DNA of 64,000 nt from Isoetes taiwanensis (GCA_021234155.1 JAJEKV010000033.1:7616635-7680634), one strand, 5' to 3'. Shown: positions 46,582 through 57,483, numbered from the stretch's first letter. Program-made: numbers and translations. The notes: generated by a model from the sequence alone, not told the origin.

Positions 46582-48169
46582 TGTGACGTCCGGCCCTACT
46601 CGTATACGGTGCACTCACCGTATACAAACAGGAGGTTATCCCCCATACCAGCTCCATACTAATACAGGGCCCTCCACATATCACTGTGACCGTGCTGGGT
46701 CCCCAGTGGGAAGAGTGAAGGGGTCATTTTACCCCGTCTCCCTCAGGGCCTACCTAGCTGCGGAAGCGTAAACATACATGTCAGTAAACAATATCAACAC
46801 ATATCCACCTCGAAGGGTGGTACATCAACATCTGCATAGACAAAGATCAGCACAATACATATGGGAGATCCTACCCAAGGCTCAGACTCGAAGGGATGAC
46901 TGACGGCTTGGGCCAGAGTTCATTGCAGACAGAGTTCATGGCAATGGATTTGGCTGGCATAAGAACATGGCATTGGGTTGTCCACTCCATCCGCCCCTCC
47001 TGTGCACACTTTGCAGAGTAGGCTGAAAAGTGTTGGGACCTGACTGTAGCCCGCCGGATGCATAGCCAAAGGGGCTATTCCTGGGTTGCATCTCCCCAGT
47101 TCCGATGGGGCAGGTAGGGATCACTCCCACCAGAGGTCTACATGCTGACTCAAGGTGACTAGAGGGCCACTGCCCTTATTCGACTGAACCCACTGGAAAG
47201 TGAACACCACTTCACGGGTGTCGAGCCCATGCCTTACCCGCACTCAGTGGTAAGCCATTAGACCTAGTCACAATGATCCCCGGTAGGCCTTACACACCAG
47301 AGGGATCGTTCAAGAGTCAGAACACGAACCTCCTTCTTAGCCAGTCTGGCCCCTTCACCCACAACCAGGTGTGGTTCTTGTACACAGGCCGAAACTACAG
47401 TGTGCTAGAGAGGCTACTCTAGGAGCATCAACTACCAAGCTTTAGGTCTCTACCCCCCCTTCCCAATACAAGGAGTTCACAGAGATACATCATCCATATA
47501 CATCAGAGAAGACTAAAGAACTAGATCTAATCTATATCATAGAATTAGGTTCTTTAGTTAGAGTCTGGTATCTAGAGATCTAGATGGCTGCTAAGGGCAA
47601 TTTAATAGGCTAAACCCTCTTGATTCAATGGCTGGAAGACGGTTTAGGCTATTAAATTCACCAAATACCTGATCCTTGGCTCGCTCCTCCTGCTCTGAGT
47701 TCGACCATCCTGTTGAACTGCTCGAATCAAGGAAAACTAATGGTGCAATTTGCTTAGGCCAGTGCGGGGGCGGTTTTGACTCCTGGGGCAGCCAAAACAG
47801 AGCTCTAGAACCCTATGGACGAAAATGGCAAGTTAGGGTTTTCTCCTACCTAAATAGACAAGGGGTTAGGGCTAGGGTTTCCAATTATCCCTTTAGGCAT
47901 GTGGGATAATTGGGAATGGCCCACTTGCCTTTAATGGCTAGGTGGCATAAATGTATCTACATGGAAAGGTGTGCACCTTAATAAATGTGCACATTGGTAA
48001 ATGTGCACATTAATAAATGCACATACACATACCTTGCAAGTTGCCCCCTAGGGGCTACCGCTGGCTACTACGTCGCGTACACACATCGGTCGGGGGGTGG
48101 CGTTAATGCGGCGTGGCGAGGCGATCTGATATCGTCCCGGGACCGTTATCTCTTGTCTTTGGAACGTCA
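46582..48169 (-). repeat. E2 3' LTR (complete)
   Basis: 1588 bases from TGTGACGTC to AACGTCA on the plus strand. The ends form a short inverted repeat (TGACGT...ACGTCA). Telobox-type motifs (AAACCCTA and relatives, minus strand) cluster at about 47825-47885. Ends directly at the polypurine tract. Confidence 0.9.
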
Positions 48170-48184
48170 TATTCTCCCCACCTT
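48170..48184 (-). other. E2 polypurine tract
   Basis: Minus-strand purine run AAGGTGGGGAGAATA next to the 3' LTR. Confidence 0.85.
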
Positions 48185-49063
48185 GAAATGATGTTGTCCG
48201 CAGCATCGTGGGTCTCCCCACCTTGGAATCTTCCTAACCTGCAATCAACCTGATGCATGCAATATACTACTATAATACTTACACATTTATTAAGATTACC
48301 TTAAGGTAATATTTTTAGAACATTATTACGCCATTATCTTATGAAATAACTTATCAATTCGTAACATCATTAAAGTAAGTTACTCAATAATTTCACTTAC
48401 GACAATTTAGTTAATCAAAATTTTAATATCTCATTCATATATATACTTATCCTTTGAGGTACTCTTCACTCCTTGCAACACATTCCAACAAAATTTGTGT
48501 TGCAAGTCTTCGTAGCTCGACCTCCTTGCCCTCCGGAGCGTTCTATTGGCCTGCAGGTCGACACTACGTTAGTACCATTTAATTATTAATAAAATTTTGG
48601 TTATATGGTAACACCCCACCTATCTACATAAATGCATGGCTAATCTCCCGGCATAGGAAGAGGATGCTTCTTCCATCATGGCCGTGGAGACAGCGCCCTA
48701 TCATGCCTATATGCCTCTCATGCCTACACCTTTAGTTGCCCAGCGTGGAGGATAGGGTCCTTCCCGTATATGGGGCGTGAAGGACAGATTCCTCCTATCA
48801 ATGCATATATGGGACTAGAGGTGCTTTTCCTATCAATGCATTCCTCAATGACCTCCTTTCTCTCGAGGTCGTCTACTTCCGTGGGACAGAAGTAGACTTT
48901 CTAATCTACCTTCCACTCATCCAAGCGGAAACGCGGTCATGCCTACATTGACATTACACCACGCCCTAGAGATCACCGTAGTGGTCTCATCATCGGTAAC
49001 AACGCATGCAACCCATACCTAGCATAGGTTGCATGCGTAGATTAATCTTAACTACACATAGAA
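48185..49063 (-). other. E2 non-coding 3' region
   Basis: About 880 bases between the pol stop and the polypurine tract, AT-rich towards the LTR. No shared coding frame with E1. Confidence 0.7.
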
Positions 49064-52000
49064 TTAATCTACACAAATCGACATGCCTGAGCCGATTTCT
49101 TCGGAGATGACCTTGCCGTCCCATTGCTCCATAAACTGTGGGTACTGCTTCAATAGATCCCTCTTGAGTACCCATGTCGCGTCTTCCACCGGCAAGTGCT
49201 TCTACTTGACCAAATATTGGAGAAACTCCGATCTCCTTGTTTTCTTGAAGGCTTTATCAAGAATCAGTTCTGGAACTATTTCCAGCTGCTCCTCCGTCAT
49301 TTCCAACAACGTTGGAGTGTCCAAGACTTCGTCTGGATTTGGAGTATGCTTCTTCAATAAACTCACGTGGAAGACTTTATGAATCTTTAGGTGTGCTGGC
49401 AAGTCGAACTTGTAGGATTGGGTACCTACTCTCTTGACTATTCTGAAAGGTCCAGCCCACCTTGGAGCAAGCTTCTTACAATTTCCGATGCGGAGCTTCG
49501 CCTGCTTCACTTTGATCTTGAGCCACACGTTGTCGCCAACTTCGAACTCCCTGACTGTCTGATGCTTGTCGGCGATGCTCTTTTGCCGACTCCTTGCTGC
49601 CAGAAGATATCCTCGAACTTCTTCCACCAGCTGCTGCATGTCGGCCAATATTTGCTGCGAAACCTCTACTTTTGACACGGGATTGTGCCAAGTGTCTGGA
49701 GTTAGGCATTGGTAGCCGTAATTGATCATAAACGACGACATTTGGGATGATTCCTGCTTGGTGCTATTGTACGCAAACTCCACCAAGTGAATAAATTCTT
49801 CCCACATACCTTGCTTGTTCCAGACATAGTTTCGTAGCATATCCTCCAAAATCCTGTTGGTCCGCTCCGTTTGGCCATCCGTCTGCGGATGATAGGCCGT
49901 GCTCATGGATAGCTTCGTCTGAATGGTCGCAAAGAGGTCTTGCCAAAAGGCACTCATGAACTTCGGATCCCTGTCGGAGATAATCTCCCTTGGCATGCCA
50001 TGAAGCCTGACGATTTCTTTGGTGAAGAGCTTTGTTGTATCCATAGCGATGTCTGTGGTCCTGCAGGGCACAAAATGTGCCATCTTTGACAACTTGTCGA
50101 CCACTACCATCAAGGCATCCTTCCCTCTTACTGTCCTTGGAAGCCCTGTTATGAAATCCATGCTGATCACCTCCCATTTAGCGTTTGACACCGCTAATGG
50201 CTCTAATGCCCCTGGAATTCGAAGCTGCTCTGCCTTCGTCTGCTGACATAGCTGACATTCCTTGATGTAGCGAGCTACCTGCTTCTTCATCCCCGGCCAA
50301 TAATAGCTGCTGCGCACTTTGAAATATGTCTTCATGAATCCCGCATGGCCAGCTATTGGACTGTTGTGCGTGTCGTGGAGGATCAATTTCCTTACACCTG
50401 ATGATTCGGGCACGCACAACTTGTCTTTATGGTATAAGAGATTACCTTCCTTCTTAAAGTTTTTGAAGGTTTCTCTCTCCTTGTCTGTTCTTGCTTCCCT
50501 GCTTAAGCTTGCTCATACTTCCTTGAAGTCCACATCCGTTGGCAAGGATTCTTCAATCTTCTTCCCAAAGTCACTGGAAAGCGTCGAAATTGCATTGCAA
50601 TGCACTCTAGTTGTCAGGGGGTGCCTTGAAAGCGCATCCGCTACCACGTTGAGCTTCCCCGGCTTGTAGACTATATCAAAGTCATACTCTTCGAGGAACT
50701 CCATCCACCTTCGCTGTCTCAGGTTAAGGTGTGGTTGCGTGAATACATACTGGAGGCTCTGATGATCTGTATCCAATTGGAACTTCCTTCCCAAGAGATA
50801 GTGCCTCCAAATTCTTAATGCCCTGACAACTGCAAGCAATTCTTGATCGTGCGTCGGGTAGCGCGTCTCTGCGTCGTTCATCTTCCTGGAATCGTATGCT
50901 ACCACACGCTCTTCCTGCATGAGCACTGCACCTGTGGCTATCTTACTTGCGTCTGTCGCCACCAACTTGTCTTTCTCTGGGTCTGGCAGAGTTAAGACGG
51001 GGGCGGTTGTCAAAGTTTCCTTCAACAATTCAAACCCTGCTTGGGCTTTCTTGTGCCAATGGTCTGCCCAATCTTTCACCTTTTCCGCCCTCGTCAAGTC
51101 TGTTAGCGGGGCCGCTATCTTAGCGAAGTTCTTCACGGAACTTCCTGTAGTACCCTGCTAGGCCAAGGAAACTTCTGACCTCATGCACATTCTTCGTTGC
51201 CGGCCACTGGATGACGGCTTCAATCTTGGCAGGATCCGTCGAGATTCCTTCTGCTGAGATCACATGACCCAGGTATTCCACCCTCTCCGTTGCGAAGTGA
51301 CACTTCGACAACTTGGCGTACAACTGGTGCCTCTTCAACTTCTCCAGCACTCTCCTTAAGTGTTGTACGTGCTCTTCAAGGGATCTGCTATACACCAAAA
51401 TGTCATCAAAGAATACTATTACGAAGGTGTCTAAGAACTCTCTGAAGATGTCGTTCATGAGCCTCATGAACGTTGCTGGGGCATTCGATAAGCCGAAAGG
51501 CATTAGCGTGAACTCATAGTGCCCGTACCGCGTTCTGAATGAGGTTTAATGAATATCTTCTTCCTTTATCCGGATCTGATGATAGTCTGACCTTAGGTCG
51601 ATTTTGGAGAAGACCTTTGCCCTTTGGAGTTGATCCATCAAGTCGTCTGATCTGGGGAGCGCATACTTGTTCTTGATGGTGTGCTTGTTCAACTGCCTAT
51701 AGTCTATGCACATCCTCAAACTGCCATCCTTCTTCTTGACAAAAAGAATGGGCGCTCCAAATGGCGAGACACTAGGTCTAATGAAGCCTAGGTCGAGCAA
51801 CTCCTGCAATTGCTTCTTTAGCTCTGTCAACTCATGCGTCGTCATTCTATATGGGGCCTTGCTCGTCGGCTTCATTCTCGGTTCGAGTGTTATCTCACAC
51901 TCGACTCCCCTATAAGGAGGGAGCTGCTTGATCTCATCTGGAAAGAGATCGTGGAACTCCGTGATCAACTTAGCTACTTGCTTGGGCAACTCGCTGAGCC

Positions 52001-52610
52001 CCTTATCTTCCTTACCCTCTTCTGATTCGGGCTCTTGGATCTCGAGCTTGAAGATATATGCTACTTGCTCACTCTTTATGCACCTGAACAGCTGCTTACT
52101 AGACATGCACTGCATAATGGGAACAACTTCTTTACCTGTGATCTCTATGATTTTGCCATTGGGTGCTGTGAGGGTCACTTTGCGCTTTCCACAATCAATG
52201 AGGGCTCCTGCTGGTCCAAGATATTCCATTCCAATGATCAAATCATACTTGCCAATGCCCATTACCTCTGCCCCCATCTGGATATTAATCCCTGGCAAGT
52301 CGATGTCGAAATTAATTCTCTTGTCTGCCGTCTGCCTTACTGCTCCACTTGCTAAGACAACGGGCCTTGGCTTCGACTTCAGTGGTTTCAACTTCAACAT
52401 TTCGACCATTCTGGGTGATGCAAAGTTATGGCTACTTCCCGAGTCTATCAGGACTATGAAGGACTTGGCCTTGGCAAATTACCTTATACTGGCTCTCTGC
52501 TTGTTCTGTATCTATTGCGGCAAAGATATGACACTCACCCTGAATATAGTCGCGGGCTGCCTCGCCGTCGTCGTCAGACGGAGTGTCCCAGTCTCCCAAC
52601 TCCGCTAGCG
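49064..52610 (-). pseudogene. E2 pol: protease, RT, RNase H, integrase, chromodomain
   Basis: Protease [15 protein letters not shown] near 52400-52450. RT (about 51120-52000) with [32 protein letters not shown] and the active site FFDDILVYS. RNase H (50513-51136) with VATDAS, DQELLAVVRAL, DTDHQSLQY and VADALSR, giving all four acidic residues. Integrase (49202-50419) with the zinc site HDTHNSP...CQLCQQTK and the DDE residues in MDFITGLPR, IISDRDPKFM and GQTERTNRILED. A chromodomain at the C-terminus (ELILDKAFKKTRRSEFLQYL then LVK-KHLPVEDATW) ends at stop 49064. The protein copies the RNA into DNA and inserts it. Breaks: TAG for Trp in the chromodomain at 49202, and frameshifts at about 50420-50510, 51100, 51540 and 52410. 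Confidence 0.93.
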
Positions 52611-53829
52611 CTGCACTCATGACGTAGGGGCAGTTCGTTGGCCTGTGGCCTGGCTGGAAACACCTGAAGCAAAGCTGCTTTTCTATGCACTCCTGCCTCT
52701 TTTCCTAGGGCATAGCCTGCAAAAAGGACCGCACTGCTTTGGAGTAGTTTGACCCCTCCTACTTATCCTTGAAGGACACCTGCTTTTTCTCTTGCTGCTT
52801 CCCCTGGTTGCCACCATACGGGGCTCTAGCTGGACCTGGACTGGCTGCCCTAGGACTATAACTCCCTGTTGCCTTGCCTTTATCCTGGTAATACTGTTGC
52901 CTCTGCCCGCTATTCTGAGGTCCCGTCCCTTGCAAGCTTATTGCTTGGATTCTGCTTCCGATACTGTCTTAGGGTTTATTGCCCTTACAAGCTTGCGGAT
53001 CTCATTATTCAGCCCCTCAATATAGCTCTCCACTGCATGCTTTTCACCCAACTTTGGCACATAAAGTCTTAGTCTCATGAATTCCTCTGTATATTTCTGG
53101 ACTGATTTGTTGCCCTGCTGCAACCTGTAAAACTGCTGCATCATGCTGGACTTGTGCTCTCTCGGGACGTAATGGCGCTTGAAAGCTTTAGCAAACTTTC
53201 TGAACCTGCATGCATCCCTGCTTAAGCCATGGGCCTTGGCATAACCCTTCCACCAAATGCGTGATGCTCCCTTCAGGTTAGCTGTCGCCACCCTGCCTTT
53301 GTCCTTGTCCTTCATACCATAGGCATTGCCATATTCACTCATTTCATCGAGCCAAGCCTCTGCTTCCATGCCCGACCTGTTCTCGCCTGAGAATTGCTCG
53401 AGCTTCCTGGCAATGCAGAGTCTACCTTCTTCTGGTAGTCCGAGGTTCTCGTCTCCTTGTGGTGTCGTCCCTTCGGTCCTGGACTTGTTCAACCTCTTCC
53501 TCGGAATCAGAGTCTGAGTCCGAGCTTGAGTCGGAGGATTCCGTGCTGGGGGACCTCCTTCTCTTGCTCCTCCTCTTGTCCTTTCCTGTTTTCCGAGCTG
53601 ATGCTTGTGGCAACTGAGCGTTGCCCTCCGAACCCACTCCTGCTTGTGCGGCCAGGAAAGCCTTTATCTGCTCGAGGTCCGTCCTCATCTGTGACATTTC
53701 CTCTTCTGGGGTTATGGGCCCAAATGCTTCGTACAGACTCCTTGCCGAGGGTGGCCTGGGCGGAGTCTGTTCTTCCCTATGGTCTCGGCGTTGTCGTTCC
53801 CCTGAGCCTAGGCCTCTAGCTGTATACAC
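52611..53829 (-). pseudogene. E2 gag
   Basis: An N-terminal Arg/Ser/Asp-rich segment (53422-53829: SEMRTDLEQIK-like start and a Ser-Asp repeat), then the capsid domain (52938-53492) with EAWLDEMSEYGNAYGMKDKD, ARIWWKGYAKAHGL, KAFKRHYVPREH and YTEEFMRLRLYVPKLGEKHA. A Gly/Gln-rich linker leads to one zinc knuckle, CFRCFQPGHRPTNC (about 52635-52680), and directly into the protease, so gag and pol form one polyprotein. The start could be MYTARG (53829) or MSQMRTD (53698). Frameshifts at about 53430 and a TAG near 52970. Confidence 0.85.
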
Positions 53830-53996
53830 AAGTAGGTCATGGCTATAAGGTTAGTTTTATTTATTCTCTTGCATTATATATGTTTGTTGGTATAGTTGTG
53901 GAACAAAATACATCAACAAAACATTTAAAGTGCAAAAGAAATTATATTCATATTATATAATATCCTAATACAAAACCTCCGGGATCAAGAGTCTAA
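53830..53996 (-). other. AT-rich spacer between E2 ORF2 and gag, possible intron
   Basis: 167 bases, strongly AT-rich, ending (minus strand) TGTGTATACAG before gag. It could be an intron or a promoter region for gag expression. Identical in E4 (60010-60182). Confidence 0.4.
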
Positions 53997-55190
53997 CTAT
54001 TCTTGAAATTGCCGGTAGGATGGGTTATCCTCAAGGAACTTCTTAACTTGGGCCGTTCCTATCGAGCGTCCCAAGTTCCTAAGGACATTGGTTGACGTCC
54101 CGCCCTGTAAGGCTGTCACCAACTCCTCTACTCTGCGGTCGGAGGTGTAGGCCGCGGTTACTGCCAATCTTCCCTGCCGTCGGTAGGGCACGGCGAAGTC
54201 GAAAAGGTCCAGTGCCATCGCTCTCTTGACTAAGACGGCATAGTCGACATTTGCAGCTATTCGAGCATGCCTACCAAAGCCAGAGAGTGCAATGAGCATG
54301 AACACTCCTTCCTCGCCCCGGGGACTGAATTTGCGGTGTATCACCGCTATTCTCCCATCCAGCAGCCGGCGGTAGTACCTCGGCGACACTGTTTGTTGTG
54401 TGTTGCTGACGACTCTCCTCCTGCTTGGCCTCCACTCTATGCCTTCCGCAGATTAGGCGACCTCTACCTCGGTGATTTCTTGGTAGTCTCGATTGTCGAA
54501 ATTCGACCGCCTGATGTCGATCCACTGCTCCTCTTGCCGGAGGTGGTGTCGAGGGAGCTTCGGCATCAAGATCTTTGGGTGGTCTTGCAGCGGATCCCCA
54601 TCGTTCACGGAGGGCGTAGAACTCCTCCTCCCCTGCCTGGCAGCTCGGCGCTTCCATTATCTGCACGATGTTCTTTGTAGGCACGGATATCTAAGTCGAC
54701 TCCCCTGTATAGGTGTCGGCTTCCCTCACTTGAAGCGGGAAGTCCGAGGCTCCCCCCTGGACGATGAAGTCATCCAAATCGGTTCTTTGCCGTGGTTGGT
54801 GCAGCAACTCATCAAGCCGAGCTCCCCGCCCCGCATTCGGGGAGATTCTGGATGTCGCTGAGGAGCAGATACTCCTCGCCGCCAATGATGATGGGGGCTA
54901 GCTGAGGCTCCCTGGACGATGAAGTCATCCAAATCTGTTTCTTTGCCATAGTTGGTGCAGCAACTCATCAAGCCGGAGCTCCCTGTCCCTGCATTCGGGG
55001 AGATTCTGGATGTCGCTGAGGAGCAGATACTCCTCGCCGCCAATGATGATGGGGGCTAGGCTTGTGATGCCTAGCCCAAGTGGGGGAGCGACTCTGAGGG
55101 TCTGCCGGCTTCGCTCGAAGTTGGTTAGCTCCTCTTCTGCTTGCCGCCGTTCTTCCTCTGGGTCGAGCTCCGTGTACTCTTATTTGGTCA
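53997..55190 (-). pseudogene. E2 ORF2, N-terminally shortened
   Basis: The C-terminal domain is open (53997-54389: RIAVIHRKFSPRGEEGVFML, IALSGFGRHARIAANVDYA, NVLRNLGRSIGTAQVKKFLE) and aligns with that of E3 ORF2. Upstream, LAPIIIGGEEYLLLSDIQNL occurs twice because of a duplication of about 155 bp. The first 200 or so residues of E3 ORF2 and its TATA box are absent; instead a Glu/Arg-rich stretch follows the palindromic module at 55224. The function is unknown, and I cannot tell whether the shortened form is still expressed. Confidence 0.6.
54761..55058. repeat. Tandem duplication of about 155 bp in E2 ORF2
   Basis: Two units starting ACGATGAAGTCATCCAAATC at 54761 and 54916. E4 has the same duplication (60941, 61097; period 156); E1 and E3 have one unit, so E2 and E4 share a recent ancestor. 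Confidence 0.85.
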
Positions 55191-55223
55191 ATTTGGAGCA
55201 GTGTTGGGCATTTTTGGGGCATG

Positions 55224-55290
55224 GTCTCACACATTGCGCCCAGCCCGAAAATGAAAAGTTCATTTTCTGTCCTGGCGTGACGTGTGAGAC
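55224..55290. repeat. E2 palindromic module c (between H3 and ORF2)
   Basis: 67 bases with arms of about 30 (GTCTCACACATTGCGCCCAG and its near-complement), ending GTGTGAGAC. Same length and sequence type as the two leader modules. Confidence 0.85.
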
Positions 55291-55434
55291 ATCGTCTCAA
55301 ATTTGCTCAAAATGTCCATTTTAACTAAAACAAAAGCCAGAATTCAATAACTTAACTTAATTAAGCAAGATTAGACATATTATTTAGCCAAAAACTGTTT
55401 ATATTAACAAAAATTTTCTATTATTTACAAAATT
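55291..55434. other. AT-rich interval downstream of the E2 H3 stop
   Basis: 144 bases of AT-rich sequence, identical in E4; probably the 3' untranslated part of the H3 transcript. No polyadenylation signal is unambiguous. Confidence 0.4.
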
Positions 55435-56817
55435 TTAAGGGCGTTCTCCCTTGATGTGTCTAGCAAGATGCATGTCTTGCCTCATGAGTGTGACCCTCTT
55501 CGCATGAACTGTGCAGGCCGTCGAATCTTCAAAATGTTGCACCAGCTTTTGTTCCGCTGCCTCCTGCAGGGCCAGCAACATCTCGTCGGTCACTCTCATA
55601 TCCGTGTTGTACTCCTGGATGACCTCTCGGACTAGGCGGGCGAACGGTGCACGGGGAATCAAAAACCCGTAGCTTCTGGCCGAAAGTGCCTGATGATCTC
55701 CTTGGGGCCCTCCTCTCGATCTCCTTCTGCCGGTCCTCTTCTTCCACGGGTGCTCTAGGAGGCTTAGGCTTCAGGGTGGCGGCTCGAGTTTGGCTCTTAG
55801 GTCGGGTGTCCTCCTTCGATAGTCCTCACTCTGTGCTCCTGGTAATATGCGTTATACGCCTCCCACTTCACCATGTAGGCGTTGTGCTCTCTTAGCTTCT
55901 TCTGATAGACCTTGACGGGGTCTATCACGTACGCCTCTCGCTGTGGCCGCGGTGCTTTGACCCTATCCCACGTCGGGTAAGGTGGGGGCTTCTGCGCCTG
56001 ATCGGGCTGCTCCGGGTCGGGGATTGCACCGCTCACGGTGAAGGGTGCTTTTTGCTCATCACATTTGGGGCTTTTGAGGAGCTTGCCCCTTCGGTGTTGG
56101 GGACGTAATCTTCATCGGAATCGTCGGTGGAGGGCGAGGACTGGTCAGCTGAGGGTTCGTTAATGACTAAACCCTTTACTCGCTTAACCTGAACGACTCT
56201 TCTTTTGCCCACCTTCGTGCCCTTCGCCTTCGCCTTCTTCTTGCTCGGTTCCTCGGCTGTGTTCGGCTCCTCCTGTTCCCTCTTCCTCTTCTTTTCTCGA
56301 CGGCGCTCTTTGGCTTCGTGCTTTTTGATCCATGCCGCGAGCTCCTCCTCCTCAGCTGGCTCAAGCCTCGGCTCCCTCTGTTCCTCTCGCTCCTCAGCCT
56401 CCTTCTCCTGAACCCAAGCTTCGAGCTGCTCCTCGATGGTTGGCTCGGGAGTCGGCTGTCTCCGTCCTTCCTTCTCTTCGGCCGCCCGATCTTGTTCTTC
56501 TTTCTTCTTCATTTCCTCCTCGGCCCGCCCTTCTTCTTCTTTCTCCTTCCTTGCCACTTCTTCAAGGATTTTCTGCATAACGTCCGGCTGCTCTTCGCCC
56601 TGGACTTCTGTTCCGGCGTCGGAGTGGGCATCCTCCTCTACCTCTGTGTCATCCCCTTCTTGATCGTTGTTGTTCTTTGGGGTGCTCTTGGGACAACTCT
56701 CCCTACGCTTTGACCTTCTTGCCCGAAGCGACGCTGGCTAGCGCATCATCTCCCCGAGTATGGCGCCAGCGGAGTGACACCTGGAGGGACTCTAGCGGTC
56801 TCTTTGGTCCTGGCCAT
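55435..56817 (-). pseudogene. E2 histone H3 fusion gene
   Basis: About 460 codons. Start MARTKETARVPPGVTP at 56817: H3 A1-K4, T6, A7 and R8 kept, Q5 to E and K9 to V. The linker (about 56580-56030) is rich in Glu, Lys and Arg and predicted coiled coil (EEVARKEKEEEGRAEEEMKK), then KKKAKAKGTKVGKRRVVQVK and an acidic Ser/Asp stretch. Pre-fold region VYQKKLREHNAYMVKWEAYN (about 55880). Histone fold: PKEIIRHFR (alphaN), [20 protein letters not shown] (alpha1, loop 1), [20 protein letters not shown] (alpha2), [20 protein letters not shown] (loop 2, alpha3), HIKGERP-stop. The fold from PRAPF to the stop is one clean frame (55435-55662). Loop 1 has canonical H3 length, not the longer CENH3 form. Three or four frameshifts lie between tail and fold. 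Confidence 0.95.
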
Positions 56818-56920
56818 GCTTGACGGTTCGTCGATTCGAGCTGTGCGCCAGAAGATCGCCTTGGCAAACGAGAGCAGATTTTTTAAGGAAGAACGTGGAA
56901 ATGGGGAGGGTCCTAGATCT

Positions 56921-56930
56921 ATTTATAGAC
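56921..56930 (-). promoter_or_regulatory. TATA box upstream of E2 H3 gene
   Basis: Minus-strand CTATAAATAG, 104 bases before the start codon. Conserved in position and sequence in E1 and E4. Confidence 0.75.
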
Positions 56931-57007
56931 GGGCCATTTTAGGTCAAATTTCAAACTACCCTTCTGGGTCACTTAAACACCTAAATTTAAGCATTTCTAA
57001 CCTCATG

Positions 57008-57074
57008 GTCTCACACATTGCGCCCAGACTGAAAATGAAAGTTTCATTTTTGGTCCTGGCACAACGTGCGAGAC
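57008..57074. repeat. E2 palindromic module a (leader)
   Basis: 67 bases. Left arm GTCTCACACATTGCGCCCAG..., right arm ...GGCACAACGTGCGAGAC, nearly complementary over about 33 bases with almost no loop (AAATGAAA/TTTCATTT at the centre). Confidence 0.9.
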
Positions 57075-57222
57075 ATGGTGGATTCTGATGCTAAATTTTA
57101 TACTTTCTAAGCATGGTTTTAAGAATGTAACATACTAATTCTAGCTAATTCTTAGCTTAAAATTGGAATTGCCAAATTATTTTTCTGAAATTCATGACTT
57201 TTCAAGGTGTTTTGGGCTCGAT

Positions 57223-57289
57223 GTCTCAGACGTTGTGCCCAGCCCAAAAATGAGATTCTCATTATCTGTCCTGGCGCGACGTGTGAGAC
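57223..57289. repeat. E2 palindromic module b (leader)
   Basis: 67 bases, GTCTCAGACGTTGTGCCCAG... to ...GGCGCGACGTGTGAGAC, the same type as module a. The two are 215 bases apart. Confidence 0.9.
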
Positions 57290-57483
57290 CATCCTACTTT
57301 TTGGAGGTTTGGCTCACTAATTTTAATCTTTTTACATTCTCATTCACTTTAACTGTTACTAGCTTAGCATATACTACAAAAATGAGAAAAAAAAAATTTC
57401 CATTTTTCGAGGTTTAAGGATCCTATCAAGTTAGTACTACTGGGAGCATGGTCAGTGCTTTGCTCTTGGTCTCCAAGAACATT

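Noticed and set aside
55435-55662. Centromeric H3 (CENH3) capture
   Set aside because: Loop 1 has the canonical H3 length and alpha3 to the C-terminus read like H3; the tails keep ARTK, which CENH3 lacks.
56205-56713. Long plus-strand Ser/Leu/Phe-rich open frames opposite the H3 linker (also 7865-8540, 44354-44904, 62317-62919)
   Set aside because: They are the complement of the Glu/Lys/Arg-rich linker on the minus strand; they have no independent similarity between copies and no promoter in the right direction.
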